From an uncultured Ruminococcus sp. (lineage in GTDB: Bacteria; Bacillota; Clostridia; Oscillospirales; Acutalibacteraceae), in assembly GCA_902767845.1 (NCBI GenBank), contig CACXIV010000010.1, positions 22,239-86,238 on the forward strand: a DNA stretch of 64,000 bases, in the 5' to 3' direction. Within the stretch, counting starts at the first letter, position 1, and each line of letters begins with the position of its first letter. Positions 25,328 through 33,784 of the stretch are shown here, piece after piece. The position numbers were made by a program, and so were the translations under genes. The notes under the pieces were generated by a model, which saw only the letters and a program-made list of their open reading frames with translations, had not been told where the DNA came from and ran no database searches.

Positions 25328-28300
25328 ATGAAAACACAAATAAAGCGGCTTTCAAAATCTACCCTCGCGGTTCTTTTGTCGGTTTGCTTGCTCATTTCAT
25401 GCATGACCGTCGGCATTATCGCCACAGACGCGGCGAAAACTACAGAAGAGCGTGTCGGTGCTGTTGATAACAGCGAGAGCGTGGGGGCGTCAACCTATTA
25501 TTATCGCGGCGGCTTGAATTCTTGGGGATTGACCGCTATGACTCAGATTTCCGACACCAACCTATGGTATTATCAGGCTTCGGGTTCCAGTGCTTTTAAA
25601 ATATGCGATACTACTGATTGGTCTGGAAACAACTATGGGTATAGTTCCAGCAATGTAGTTGATGGTGAGTTATCGTTATCAGATGCCGGAGGAAATGATC
25701 ATAATATTAATGACGAAACCACTTCATCTCATTATATAGTATTCGATTCCTCAAATGTGAAAATTTGGGCTCAAACGACTAACCCGACAACAACAAAAAC
25801 CTTTTATGTATGTAACAGTGACAGTTGGTCGAGTGTGTATGCACACGTTTATTCAGGAGTTTTGTCTAAGTCTAATTGGCCGGGCGAACAATGCACGGAC
25901 AGCAATAAAATCGGCACGATAAACGGTAATCCGGTTTATAGCTTTACTGTTTCGTCGTATTACACTCGAATTATGTTGAATAATAATAATAATATTCAAT
26001 ATAATCCCAGCGCTGTGTTAGAGGATGGTGCACTGTATTATACACGCGGCAGTACAGGTGATGGAGCACCTTGTAAGTCAACATACAATTCTTCTAGTCT
26101 AGACAAATGGCAATTGGGATACAATGACGGTTCGGAGCATTATGTAGATTTTTCCAGCAATTCTGCTACGCTGAGCTTTTCTGCCAACACAACCTATTCT
26201 TATTGGATAAAGTACGGCGATACTTATTACAAAAACAACGGTACAATGACTCGTGCAGACTGCACGAATTGGACATTTACCGAAGACGCGAGTAACGCAC
26301 ATATCACCGCTGATGTAGCTGGTACTTATGTATTTAACTTGGATACATCAAGTGGAGTAAAGGTCAGCGTTACTTATCCTGCTTTGACTCAAAAGACCGT
26401 CACCTTTGGCGTGGACAGCGGCACCTCGTCGAACGGCGGCGCTTTAACAGCTGAAATCGGCGGTACTCCTATCACAAGCGGTCAGTCATATGATCATGGC
26501 TCATCCGTAACCTTTACTGCCACGCCTAATTCGGGTTACAAGACCAAATGGTACAGCGACTCGGCTTGCACAACCGAGATCAACGGCGCTTCGGGCAACA
26601 CCTACACCGCGAGCTTGACTGATAACATGACCGTTTACGTCAAATATGTGGCACAAACCTTCATCACTATCTATGTGTGTGATAATCAGCCGCTTACCCA
26701 AACAGCCAATCACCTTTGCTTCTACACCTTCCACGGCAATACACAGGGCGGAACAGGTGCTTGGCCGGGAAAAAAGGTTGCTACTGCTCAGGATTCAACC
26801 TACAGGGTAACAACTGTCGGCACCATCGACAGCAAAACTGTTTATAAGCTGGAGCTCGATACCGACAATTACGGAAACGATACGGGCATTATCATTGACG
26901 CAGATGGAAATCAGACCGGTGACCTCACCCTTTCCGACGGCGCGATCTACTTTACAAAGACCGAAAACAATATTGCGGGCTCTCAGGATATCTTTGATCA
27001 GTCCATGCTTGACAACAGCAATGTAAAGAGTTACGTTATCGCCGGTACAAAGAGCTTGGTTGGCTCCGATCCGTGGAGTACAACCGCTCACCGCATGAAG
27101 TATAACTCTAACGGTACGTACACAATTACCTTTAACAACGTAGCGGCTGCTCCCGAATACGGCACCCTCGCGTTTAAGGTTATTGAATACAATACCAATT
27201 GGGTCGCGGCAGATAATACAAACAGCGCGGATAATGTTAACATTGAAAACAACGTTGTTCAGAAAAAGATCGACAGTGAAGGAAACATCGCGTTTACAAC
27301 CGGCAAAAAATCAAATATCACGATCACATACGATCCTAATGCTGCTACAAATAGCTTTGTGACGATCTCAGCGGCGGATATTCCCTCTACCACTCTGACA
27401 ACGACCATTTATGTAAATAAAAATAATGTAAACGGCTTGTATGTATGGACTGATACCGATGCAGAGCCTTTGGGCACATGGAATGCAACAGAAACAAATG
27501 TAAGCAGCGTCCAGACGACCGAAACACTCGATGGTTATAGCGGAAGCGCATTTGTAAAGCATACCTTTGAAAGCTCTGATTCAACCTTTAAATACATTGT
27601 TAGAAAAGGTTCGAGTCAATCCAGCGATTCATCTTCATATCCTATCGGCGGCACTTATGTCATTGATACTCTTACCAATGTTCCCGATATCCTCGGCGGC
27701 GGCGGCGGCGGAAACGATACCGACTCAAAATGGGATCCTATATTTGTTGACGGGAATAAGGTGCCGGCTAAAGACAGAAATAAATTCCTGCTAAGGAGTA
27801 ATAACCAGGAACCCACAGCAGCCAACTTTACTTCAACCGGTCTTGACGCGTATACTTCCGACGGCAAGATCTACTTCAAGATCCCCTATGCCACAATAAG
27901 CTCATACAAATATTTTATGCTTGCAGGCACAGATGGCGATTACACCAGCGACTGGTATCAGATCACAAACAGCTCGGGTAATTCCATTACCAATGTATTT
28001 GTTGACAACAGCGCTTCCGACTATCTGTCCGCGACAAAGAAGGAGTATTACGGTCAGGAAGACGGACATAGAGATACAAACTACTTCTATTCACAGGTCA
28101 CTATTCAGGAAGGCGCTGAGAATACGTTTAAATATGTCGTTCTGGAGATCGACCCGGCGCAGAGCAAGCGTACCTTTACCTACTACACCTACGGCGCGAC
28201 GCCTATTGCAAAGAAGCCAAAGATCGTTGTTGAGAACGGCTCATACGGTTATCAGTCCAAGTATGGTACTGCGACAGTTACAACACCCGCAGGTTTGACA

Positions 28301-31300
28301 GGAACCAACGGCGATTGGTGGACGACTTACCGTGTGGAAGAAGGCACACAGCTTTATGTCACTACAACCATCAAAGCAGAGTGCAGAGGAGATAGCTCAA
28401 CCACCGGTATGTATGTATACGCTTACGCGGTCAACGGCGTTAAGTACGAGGTTGAATCAAACAACGGATATACATTTGTAAACACCAAGCCCATCACTGT
28501 AGGCACAGAGGATATCGAGATCACTCCTGTTTACTACAGCCGCTCGATCGAAAACGCAAATGATTACATTTCGGTCTATGTTGAGGCTGACAGCGATCTG
28601 ATTGATCACTGGGGTGACCAGATCTACGTTTATTCATATTACTACGGTGCCGATCCCAACAGCGGAACAACTGAGCATGAGGGCAGAATGGACGGTAACT
28701 ATCCCGGTCAGACTCTTGTTCTCGATGGTTCCGGTTACTACTACGGTAAAATCGCAAAGTGCTTCTACTCCGGAGAGTATCTGCAAACCAAGGACGCGGC
28801 ACATCCCGTTTCAGGCGTAACCTTCAGCGGAGGCTACGAAAACAACGCTCCGCATCATAACTTTATTGATTATGCGCAGAACCGTCAGACCTACGACTAT
28901 GATGACTTTAAGTACATCGCTAACTTAGGCTATGACACCGTTCGTCTGGATCTGAAGTATGAGCCTCAGACCTCTGACTCCAACCAGCATATGCTCATAA
29001 ACAACGCTACAGACCAACCTTCAACCGATAAGACACCCGCTTCAGTTGACGTTTCTAAGGTTCAGGGCTGGCAATACCTGTACGATTACGACTATAATCC
29101 GTGCAGTGTGCTCGGTCTCAGCGGAAAGGTCGCAAGAGATTTCGGCGAAACATTCCACTACGCTGACGACGGAGCCTATGGTTACAGCGGCAACCAGAAT
29201 GTTAAGATCATTTCAGTCGGCAACCAGCATGTTGAGAACAAGGGTGATTGGGCGACTTATTGGTACGTATATAAGAATACCGGTACAGAGGAATCTCCGG
29301 AATGGACCTTTGTTACCAAGGGTCTTCCCTCAGACTTCATCTGCCGCACCGATCCAAACGGCACCCCCTATAGATTTGATGACTTGACTGAAGGTCACCA
29401 GACAAATCAGTGGAGAGCTGTTTACAATGCAGGAATAGCGTTTACTGCTGCGTCTATCGCTTATGAAGCCGAAATGGGCGCCGAAACCTCGGTCTCTACC
29501 AAAAATACGGGTCACCGTATTGACGCAAGATGGCTTTATACAACTTCACAGAGCCGTTATGAGGTTCACGCCGGTGTAGCGATTTATGATGCTTCAACAG
29601 GAAGCTACACACTTGACACCAACAACTTCGGCGCCGCCTCTCCCACAGGTACTGCAAAGGCGTCCGCCTATATCGACAATTCAACAAACCATAACAGAAA
29701 CGACAACGTTTCATCCAAGAAATTCGATAAACGTAACGTTGACGCCTACCTCACTACAAATTCACCAAGCAGCGATTACTATTTTGCTTATTGGGCGGTA
29801 GTAAAGGGCAGCCAGCCTGATGATGCTAACTTGAGTTCCGGCGGCAACATGCTCTTATCGGATGTTGAAAGACTTGCCGGCGGCGAGGATACGACTCACA
29901 AGATCTTGGCGAATACCAACCAGTTCTTCGTAGCTGTTTACAAGCCTATTACAGGCGGCAAGCTCATCCTTAAGCACGACGCCTATACGGGCGGAGGCCT
30001 TACCGGCACAGGTAACCGCTATATTCAGGCGGATATTGTCCAGTCGGACGGTACAACGGTTGTTTCTTCATTCAAAAAGAGCAAGGATCAGATTACCGTT
30101 ACCGGTATTACTAACCAGATGTCCGACAGAGGATATCTCCTTAGAATCAAGCTTTATACCGCTTCGCTTGATTCATCTGTCTTTAATAAATTCTGGTTGC
30201 CGGGAAGTAATGCTGTAGTATCCACCAATCCTACGTATAGTCAAGCGGCTTCGGCAAACTCAAAGGATGGCAAGGTATGCACCGAGGATGATCCCGCGGC
30301 TTACACCGTAACCGTAGCGGTCAGTGATATTTATTCTGCCATTACTGCTTCCGAGGCTCAAAATGCTAATGTAAATGATTATACCATTAATTACAAATCT
30401 GCCCTCGATACAGGATATAAGTATGAAATCAAATATACTTATAACAGCCGTTTTTGGAATTCCCAGACTTACACCGTAAAGGGTACCTTTACTACAGAGG
30501 AATTTAATACTTATGTGACCGATGACGCGGGAACATTATCATTTAACTCGGCTCTTAAGGAAGATTTCCTTGCTGTTCATTCTCCTTACGAGGATAACTT
30601 TAAGGAAACTGTTAAGTGGAAATTCTCTCTTGCCAACAACCTTGTTTATAATTCCACAACAAAGACATTTACCACTTCAGTCGCTTCAGATGAGCAGTCC
30701 GACAGAACTATTAATATCAAGTTCATATTCCCGTTTGCTTACAATGACAGTACACAGACTGCCGAAGGCTCAGGAAGGATCGGAGAAACAGTATCAGGAC
30801 ATATTGTCGGACTTGTTCCCACAAAGGATCAAAACGAAGGCAATAGGATCATGAAGATCGATACTGAAAATAATATTGACTTTACAGATACACTTCAGTA
30901 TCTTGACTGGTATTCTCTCAATGCTTGCAAGAATTCGCATGATCAGGAAGACGAACAAAAGCCTGACGAGCCGTTCCTTCTTGAAACTCCCGGAAAGATC
31001 TACACAAAGGATGTTGTTGCTCAGGGTGCAGAGCAGACATATACTGAGTATACTTTCCAGTACTGGTCGCTTAAGACTTATCCTACGGACGATTCAGTTT
31101 CTGCTGTTGAGTATAAGAGATGCTACTCAAGGCACTTTAACCTCGGACTCTATCAGTCAACAATAGCTGAGCCTATTTATAAGGTCGTAACGGCACAGGA
31201 TCCTCAGGTAACGCCGTCAGGCGGCGAGTCCGCAACGATCAACTTCCTTGAGAACTCACGTAACCAGTGGAATTACGGTGGCGGCGGTGACGTCGGAACT

Positions 31301-31882
31301 AAAGTAAAAGCTTCATGGATGAATCGCGGCGACAGAATATTCTCTGACTTTGTAATTTCGTTTGAGTATAACGGAAAGCTGCTCAAAGCTCAGGATGATA
31401 ATAATTATAAAGCCGGAGTAGTTCTTGAGTCGGTCGGCACTCTCCAATCCGACGCTTACGGCGACGTCACAATAAAGACTCCCGAGGAGTATAAGACTCA
31501 ATATGAACCTGACGCTAATGCAACCGAAGCAGCTAAAACAGCCGCGGTTACAGAAATCAAGAAATTAACTAACGCGCAGCTTCAAAATTCTGAGGTTAAT
31601 AAAACCGGAACCGATTACAGCTATCTCTTTGCCGGAGTCAGCAATATTGCTAACCTCGACAATAAGAACTCGATCGAGTTTGCTTACAGCTTTGCGAATA
31701 TCAGCCACACCACCGGATCCTCTGATGATCCTACACCTACTTTACGTAAGAATAAGATTTACAGAGCATTCTCATATGTGTATGATAGAGATTTTGATAA
31801 GGTTGTTATAAGTGATCCGATCTACTTCACGATTTATGATATCGCTTCTATCCAGTCAGGCGATGCTTATACAGCGTCGTAA
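25328..31882 (+). CDS. Giant secreted multi-domain protein with starch-binding-like modules
   Basis: A 2184-residue protein starting at ATG 25328, with AAGGAGG nine bases upstream, and a clear signal peptide (residues 1-36 or so). It is a chain of beta-sandwich modules. The region at residues 55-115 starts YYYRGGLNSWG; residues about 157-240 and 443-545 each show the WPG pattern of CBM25/26-like starch-binding modules (NWPGEQ, AWPGKK); residues about 353-445 look like an InlB/Flg_new-type repeat; residues about 560-660 resemble the X25 module of pullulanases; residues about 690-775 are again CBM-like; then a GGGGGG linker. No catalytic domain, dockerin or sortase motif is evident. It probably binds glucans or serves as a large adhesin. 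The gene is AT-richer than its surroundings. Confidence 0.75.
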   Translation: MKTQIKRLSKSTLAVLLSVCLLISCMTVGIIATDAAKTTEERVGAVDNSESVGASTYYYRGGLNSWGLTAMTQISDTNLWYYQASGSSAFKICDTTDWSGNNYGYSSSNVVDGELSLSDAGGNDHNINDETTSSHYIVFDSSNVKIWAQTTNPTTTKTFYVCNSDSWSSVYAHVYSGVLSKSNWPGEQCTDSNKIGTINGNPVYSFTVSSYYTRIMLNNNNNIQYNPSAVLEDGALYYTRGSTGDGAPCKSTYNSSSLDKWQLGYNDGSEHYVDFSSNSATLSFSANTTYSYWIKYGDTYYKNNGTMTRADCTNWTFTEDASNAHITADVAGTYVFNLDTSSGVKVSVTYPALTQKTVTFGVDSGTSSNGGALTAEIGGTPITSGQSYDHGSSVTFTATPNSGYKTKWYSDSACTTEINGASGNTYTASLTDNMTVYVKYVAQTFITIYVCDNQPLTQTANHLCFYTFHGNTQGGTGAWPGKKVATAQDSTYRVTTVGTIDSKTVYKLELDTDNYGNDTGIIIDADGNQTGDLTLSDGAIYFTKTENNIAGSQDIFDQSMLDNSNVKSYVIAGTKSLVGSDPWSTTAHRMKYNSNGTYTITFNNVAAAPEYGTLAFKVIEYNTNWVAADNTNSADNVNIENNVVQKKIDSEGNIAFTTGKKSNITITYDPNAATNSFVTISAADIPSTTLTTTIYVNKNNVNGLYVWTDTDAEPLGTWNATETNVSSVQTTETLDGYSGSAFVKHTFESSDSTFKYIVRKGSSQSSDSSSYPIGGTYVIDTLTNVPDILGGGGGGNDTDSKWDPIFVDGNKVPAKDRNKFLLRSNNQEPTAANFTSTGLDAYTSDGKIYFKIPYATISSYKYFMLAGTDGDYTSDWYQITNSSGNSITNVFVDNSASDYLSATKKEYYGQEDGHRDTNYFYSQVTIQEGAENTFKYVVLEIDPAQSKRTFTYYTYGATPIAKKPKIVVENGSYGYQSKYGTATVTTPAGLTGTNGDWWTTYRVEEGTQLYVTTTIKAECRGDSSTTGMYVYAYAVNGVKYEVESNNGYTFVNTKPITVGTEDIEITPVYYSRSIENANDYISVYVEADSDLIDHWGDQIYVYSYYYGADPNSGTTEHEGRMDGNYPGQTLVLDGSGYYYGKIAKCFYSGEYLQTKDAAHPVSGVTFSGGYENNAPHHNFIDYAQNRQTYDYDDFKYIANLGYDTVRLDLKYEPQTSDSNQHMLINNATDQPSTDKTPASVDVSKVQGWQYLYDYDYNPCSVLGLSGKVARDFGETFHYADDGAYGYSGNQNVKIISVGNQHVENKGDWATYWYVYKNTGTEESPEWTFVTKGLPSDFICRTDPNGTPYRFDDLTEGHQTNQWRAVYNAGIAFTAASIAYEAEMGAETSVSTKNTGHRIDARWLYTTSQSRYEVHAGVAIYDASTGSYTLDTNNFGAASPTGTAKASAYIDNSTNHNRNDNVSSKKFDKRNVDAYLTTNSPSSDYYFAYWAVVKGSQPDDANLSSGGNMLLSDVERLAGGEDTTHKILANTNQFFVAVYKPITGGKLILKHDAYTGGGLTGTGNRYIQADIVQSDGTTVVSSFKKSKDQITVTGITNQMSDRGYLLRIKLYTASLDSSVFNKFWLPGSNAVVSTNPTYSQAASANSKDGKVCTEDDPAAYTVTVAVSDIYSAITASEAQNANVNDYTINYKSALDTGYKYEIKYTYNSRFWNSQTYTVKGTFTTEEFNTYVTDDAGTLSFNSALKEDFLAVHSPYEDNFKETVKWKFSLANNLVYNSTTKTFTTSVASDEQSDRTINIKFIFPFAYNDSTQTAEGSGRIGETVSGHIVGLVPTKDQNEGNRIMKIDTENNIDFTDTLQYLDWYSLNACKNSHDQEDEQKPDEPFLLETPGKIYTKDVVAQGAEQTYTEYTFQYWSLKTYPTDDSVSAVEYKRCYSRHFNLGLYQSTIAEPIYKVVTAQDPQVTPSGGESATINFLENSRNQWNYGGGGDVGTKVKASWMNRGDRIFSDFVISFEYNGKLLKAQDDNNYKAGVVLESVGTLQSDAYGDVTIKTPEEYKTQYEPDANATEAAKTAAVTEIKKLTNAQLQNSEVNKTGTDYSYLFAGVSNIANLDNKNSIEFAYSFANISHTTGSSDDPTPTLRKNKIYRAFSYVYDRDFDKVVISDPIYFTIYDIASIQSGDAYTAS

Positions 31883-31898
31883 TAAAGGAGGTATATAA

Positions 31899-32039
31899 AT
31901 GAAAAAGGATTATAATACTCCCGAAATTGATTTAATAAGGTTTTCTTTCGAGAAAATGATGGAGAGCGATGATGTAAATTTTGATCCAAGCTCAAACAAC
32001 AAGCCTACGGAAGAATTTAACCCCGGTCTTGATTATTAA
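31899..32039 (+). CDS. 46-residue acidic peptide with YxxP motif (possible precursor peptide)
   Basis: A short gene with a perfect AAAGGAGG ribosome-binding site, sixteen bases after the giant gene and therefore co-transcribed. The peptide begins MKKDYNTPEIDLIRFSFEKM and ends in EEFNPGLDY; the middle is rich in Ser, Asn, Pro and Asp. It has no signal peptide and no cysteine, and is strongly acidic. Peptides beginning MKKxYxxPEI are frequent but uncharacterized in gut Clostridia. The Y-x-x-P motif near the N-terminus matches the leader motif of lasso-peptide precursors, some of which are phosphorylated by HPr-kinase-like enzymes; such an enzyme is encoded 1 kb downstream. A maturation role is inference only. 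Confidence 0.75.
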   Translation: MKKDYNTPEIDLIRFSFEKMMESDDVNFDPSSNNKPTEEFNPGLDY

Positions 32040-32049
32040 CACCAAAAAT

Positions 32050-32090
32050 ATTACAGGCAGTGCAGCTTTGTGCTGCCTGTAATTCTTCAA
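32050..32090 (+). terminator. Intrinsic terminator after the peptide gene
   Basis: ATTACAGGCAG (32050-32060) pairs with CTGCCTGTAAT (to 32083) around a pyrimidine/GU-rich loop; the following T-run is weak, so partial readthrough to the next gene is possible. Confidence 0.7.
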
Positions 32091-32118
32091 ATCATTAAAA
32101 GTTATTTGAGGTATTCAA

Positions 32119-33009
32119 ATGAAAAAGCTAATTAAAAGGATTTCGTTAGTATTGATCTCGGTATTGCTAATACTGAATATTACGATTTCAGTCAACGCGG
32201 ACGCCGTATATGTGGTCAACGGTTTTGCCTACAACATCCGTACAAATACTACTATTGCTATTTGCGGCTGGGAGGGAGAGTCAACCGATCCGGTTATTCC
32301 GAAAAGTATTGCGGAACGTAATGTCGTTGCGATCGCCTCAAAAGCATTTATGGGTAATGAATCGCTTACTTCGGTTGATTTTTCCGGCGCTTCTTACTTA
32401 AATTCAATTGAAATGGAAGCGTTCAGCGGTTGTACTTCGCTTTCAACAGTTGATATTCCGTATAGTGTTACCGCTTTAGGAGAATCTGTTTTTGCAAACT
32501 GTTCATCTTTACAGTCGGTACATCTCTATGCCAATATATCAAATATCCCTCAAATGTTTTTTTACAATTGTCAGTCGCTTAAAGAGGTTTATTTGCCGCC
32601 TTATCTCAAAACAATTCAAAAATTCGCTTTTGGTAACTGCGCGTCATTGGAATATATTGAGATCCCCCAAAGCGTGACTTCAATAGCAACCAGCGCGTTT
32701 TACAATGATAATGTTGTATTGGGCGTTTATAAAGATACCTACGCGCATCAGTTCGCGGCAGATAACATGCTCTCTTACATCATCATCGACGGTCCCAAGA
32801 CCGGCGACGTGAACGGCGACGGAGTCGTTGATATTTTTGACGCTACCGATATTCAGAAGTTCGCCGCGGAAAAGATCATATTTACCGACGAGCAGTTTGA
32901 GCTTGCGGACATCAACAAGGACGGCTATGTTGACGTAATGGACGCGCTGCTTGTTCAAAAGCACGTTATCGGAAAATACGACATCCCGGAAATAATTTAT
33001 AATTCTTAA
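32119..33009 (+). CDS. Secreted BspA-type leucine-rich-repeat protein with C-terminal dockerin
   Basis: A 296-residue protein with a signal peptide (about 1-28), four or five BspA-like leucine-rich repeats (residues about 45-215, of the FxxCxSLxxVxIPxSVTxI type) and a type I dockerin. The two dockerin calcium loops are GDVNGDGVVDIFDATDIQK and ADINKDGYVDVMDALLVQK (residues about 230-285). Dockerins bind cohesins on scaffoldins or on the cell wall, so the protein likely displays its repeats in a cellulosome- or amylosome-like complex. It lies 80 bases after the peptide gene. Confidence 0.92.
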   Translation: MKKLIKRISLVLISVLLILNITISVNADAVYVVNGFAYNIRTNTTIAICGWEGESTDPVIPKSIAERNVVAIASKAFMGNESLTSVDFSGASYLNSIEMEAFSGCTSLSTVDIPYSVTALGESVFANCSSLQSVHLYANISNIPQMFFYNCQSLKEVYLPPYLKTIQKFAFGNCASLEYIEIPQSVTSIATSAFYNDNVVLGVYKDTYAHQFAADNMLSYIIIDGPKTGDVNGDGVVDIFDATDIQKFAAEKIIFTDEQFELADINKDGYVDVMDALLVQKHVIGKYDIPEIIYNS

Positions 33010-33014
33010 AACAT

Positions 33015-33045
33015 TACAGGCTCACAAACGTGAGCCTGTACTTTT
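33015..33045 (+). terminator. Intrinsic terminator/attenuator between dockerin protein and HPr-kinase-like gene
   Basis: TACAGGCTCAC (33015-33025) and GTGAGCCTGTA (33030-33040) form a perfect 11-bp stem with an AAAC loop, followed by CTTTT. It ends just before the CGGAGG site of the next gene. Confidence 0.75.
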
Positions 33046-33056
33046 CGGAGGACGAA

Positions 33057-33770
33057 TTGAAATACAAAATCGCGGATATAATCGTAGAATACACAGCTAA
33101 ATATGAAGAGCTAAAGCGGCTTTCGGAGCCGTTTGGCTATAACGGAGCCAAACCGGCGCAGCTTTTTCTCTCGGTGAAAGACGAATATCTTAACAGTCTG
33201 CTGTCGAGGGCGGTCGAGGGTACTACCATCGGCGAGATAGAGGACTACGCGATCGCCACTCAGTTCAACCGCGCCGCTATTAACTACGGTACCATGCTCG
33301 TCCACTCGTCTGCGCTGATCTGTGACGGCGGAGCGTACCTTTTTTCAGCCGATTCGGGCGTTGGAAAATCCACTCACACTAAACTCTGGCTAAAAGCCTT
33401 CGGCGATAAAGTCCACATCATGAACGACGACAAGCCTGTCGTAAAGCTCTATGACGACCGCGCCGTCGCATTCGGCACGCCGTTTGACGGCGGAAGCGGG
33501 ATCGCGCTCAACGAATCATATCCGCTCAGGGCGATAATCTTTGTGGAGAGGGGAGAGCAAAACTCCGTCCGTATCCCCGACAGCAGGGAGATAATCCAAA
33601 AGCTCTACTTCCAGACCGCGCGGATGGTCGACCGAGAGACCGCTGAAAAAATGCTCGTGAATATGGAAAAGCTGATATCGCTGACGCGGTTCTACGTTTT
33701 GACCTGTAACATGGACATCTCCGCGGCTTACGCGGCATATAATTCTATAATAGAAAAAAGCGAGGCTTAA
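33057..33770 (+). CDS. HPr kinase/phosphorylase-like ATPase (possible peptide kinase)
   Basis: A 237-residue protein resembling the C-terminal kinase domain of HPrK but without the normal HPrK N-terminal domain. The best start is TTG 33057, with CGGAGG five bases upstream; an in-frame GTG at 33030 lies inside the terminator stem and lacks a ribosome-binding site. The P-loop DSGVGKSTH is at residues 99-107, and HIMNDDKPVV (Asp124, Asp125) matches the second metal/catalytic block of the family. Known stand-alone relatives occur in lasso-peptide clusters, where they phosphorylate precursor peptides. The nearby YxxP peptide is a candidate substrate. Confidence 0.8.
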   Translation: MKYKIADIIVEYTAKYEELKRLSEPFGYNGAKPAQLFLSVKDEYLNSLLSRAVEGTTIGEIEDYAIATQFNRAAINYGTMLVHSSALICDGGAYLFSADSGVGKSTHTKLWLKAFGDKVHIMNDDKPVVKLYDDRAVAFGTPFDGGSGIALNESYPLRAIIFVERGEQNSVRIPDSREIIQKLYFQTARMVDRETAEKMLVNMEKLISLTRFYVLTCNMDISAAYAAYNSIIEKSEA

Positions 33771-33784
33771 AACCTCGCTTTTTT
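33754..33784. terminator. Bidirectional terminator between convergent genes
   Basis: AAAAAAGCGAGG and CCTCGCTTTTTT form a perfect 12-bp stem around the end of the HPr-kinase-like gene, with A and T runs on both sides, serving also comEC on the other strand. Confidence 0.88.

Noticed and set aside
30300-31200. AT-rich giant gene as a prophage or plasmid insertion
   Set aside because: No integrase, phage or plasmid genes and no attachment-site repeats were found at its edges; different composition alone is explained by low-complexity surface-protein sequence or older transfer.
33030-33056. GTG 33030 as the start of the HPr-kinase-like gene
   Set aside because: It lies in the right arm of a perfect terminator stem and has no ribosome-binding site; TTG 33057 has CGGAGG at proper spacing.
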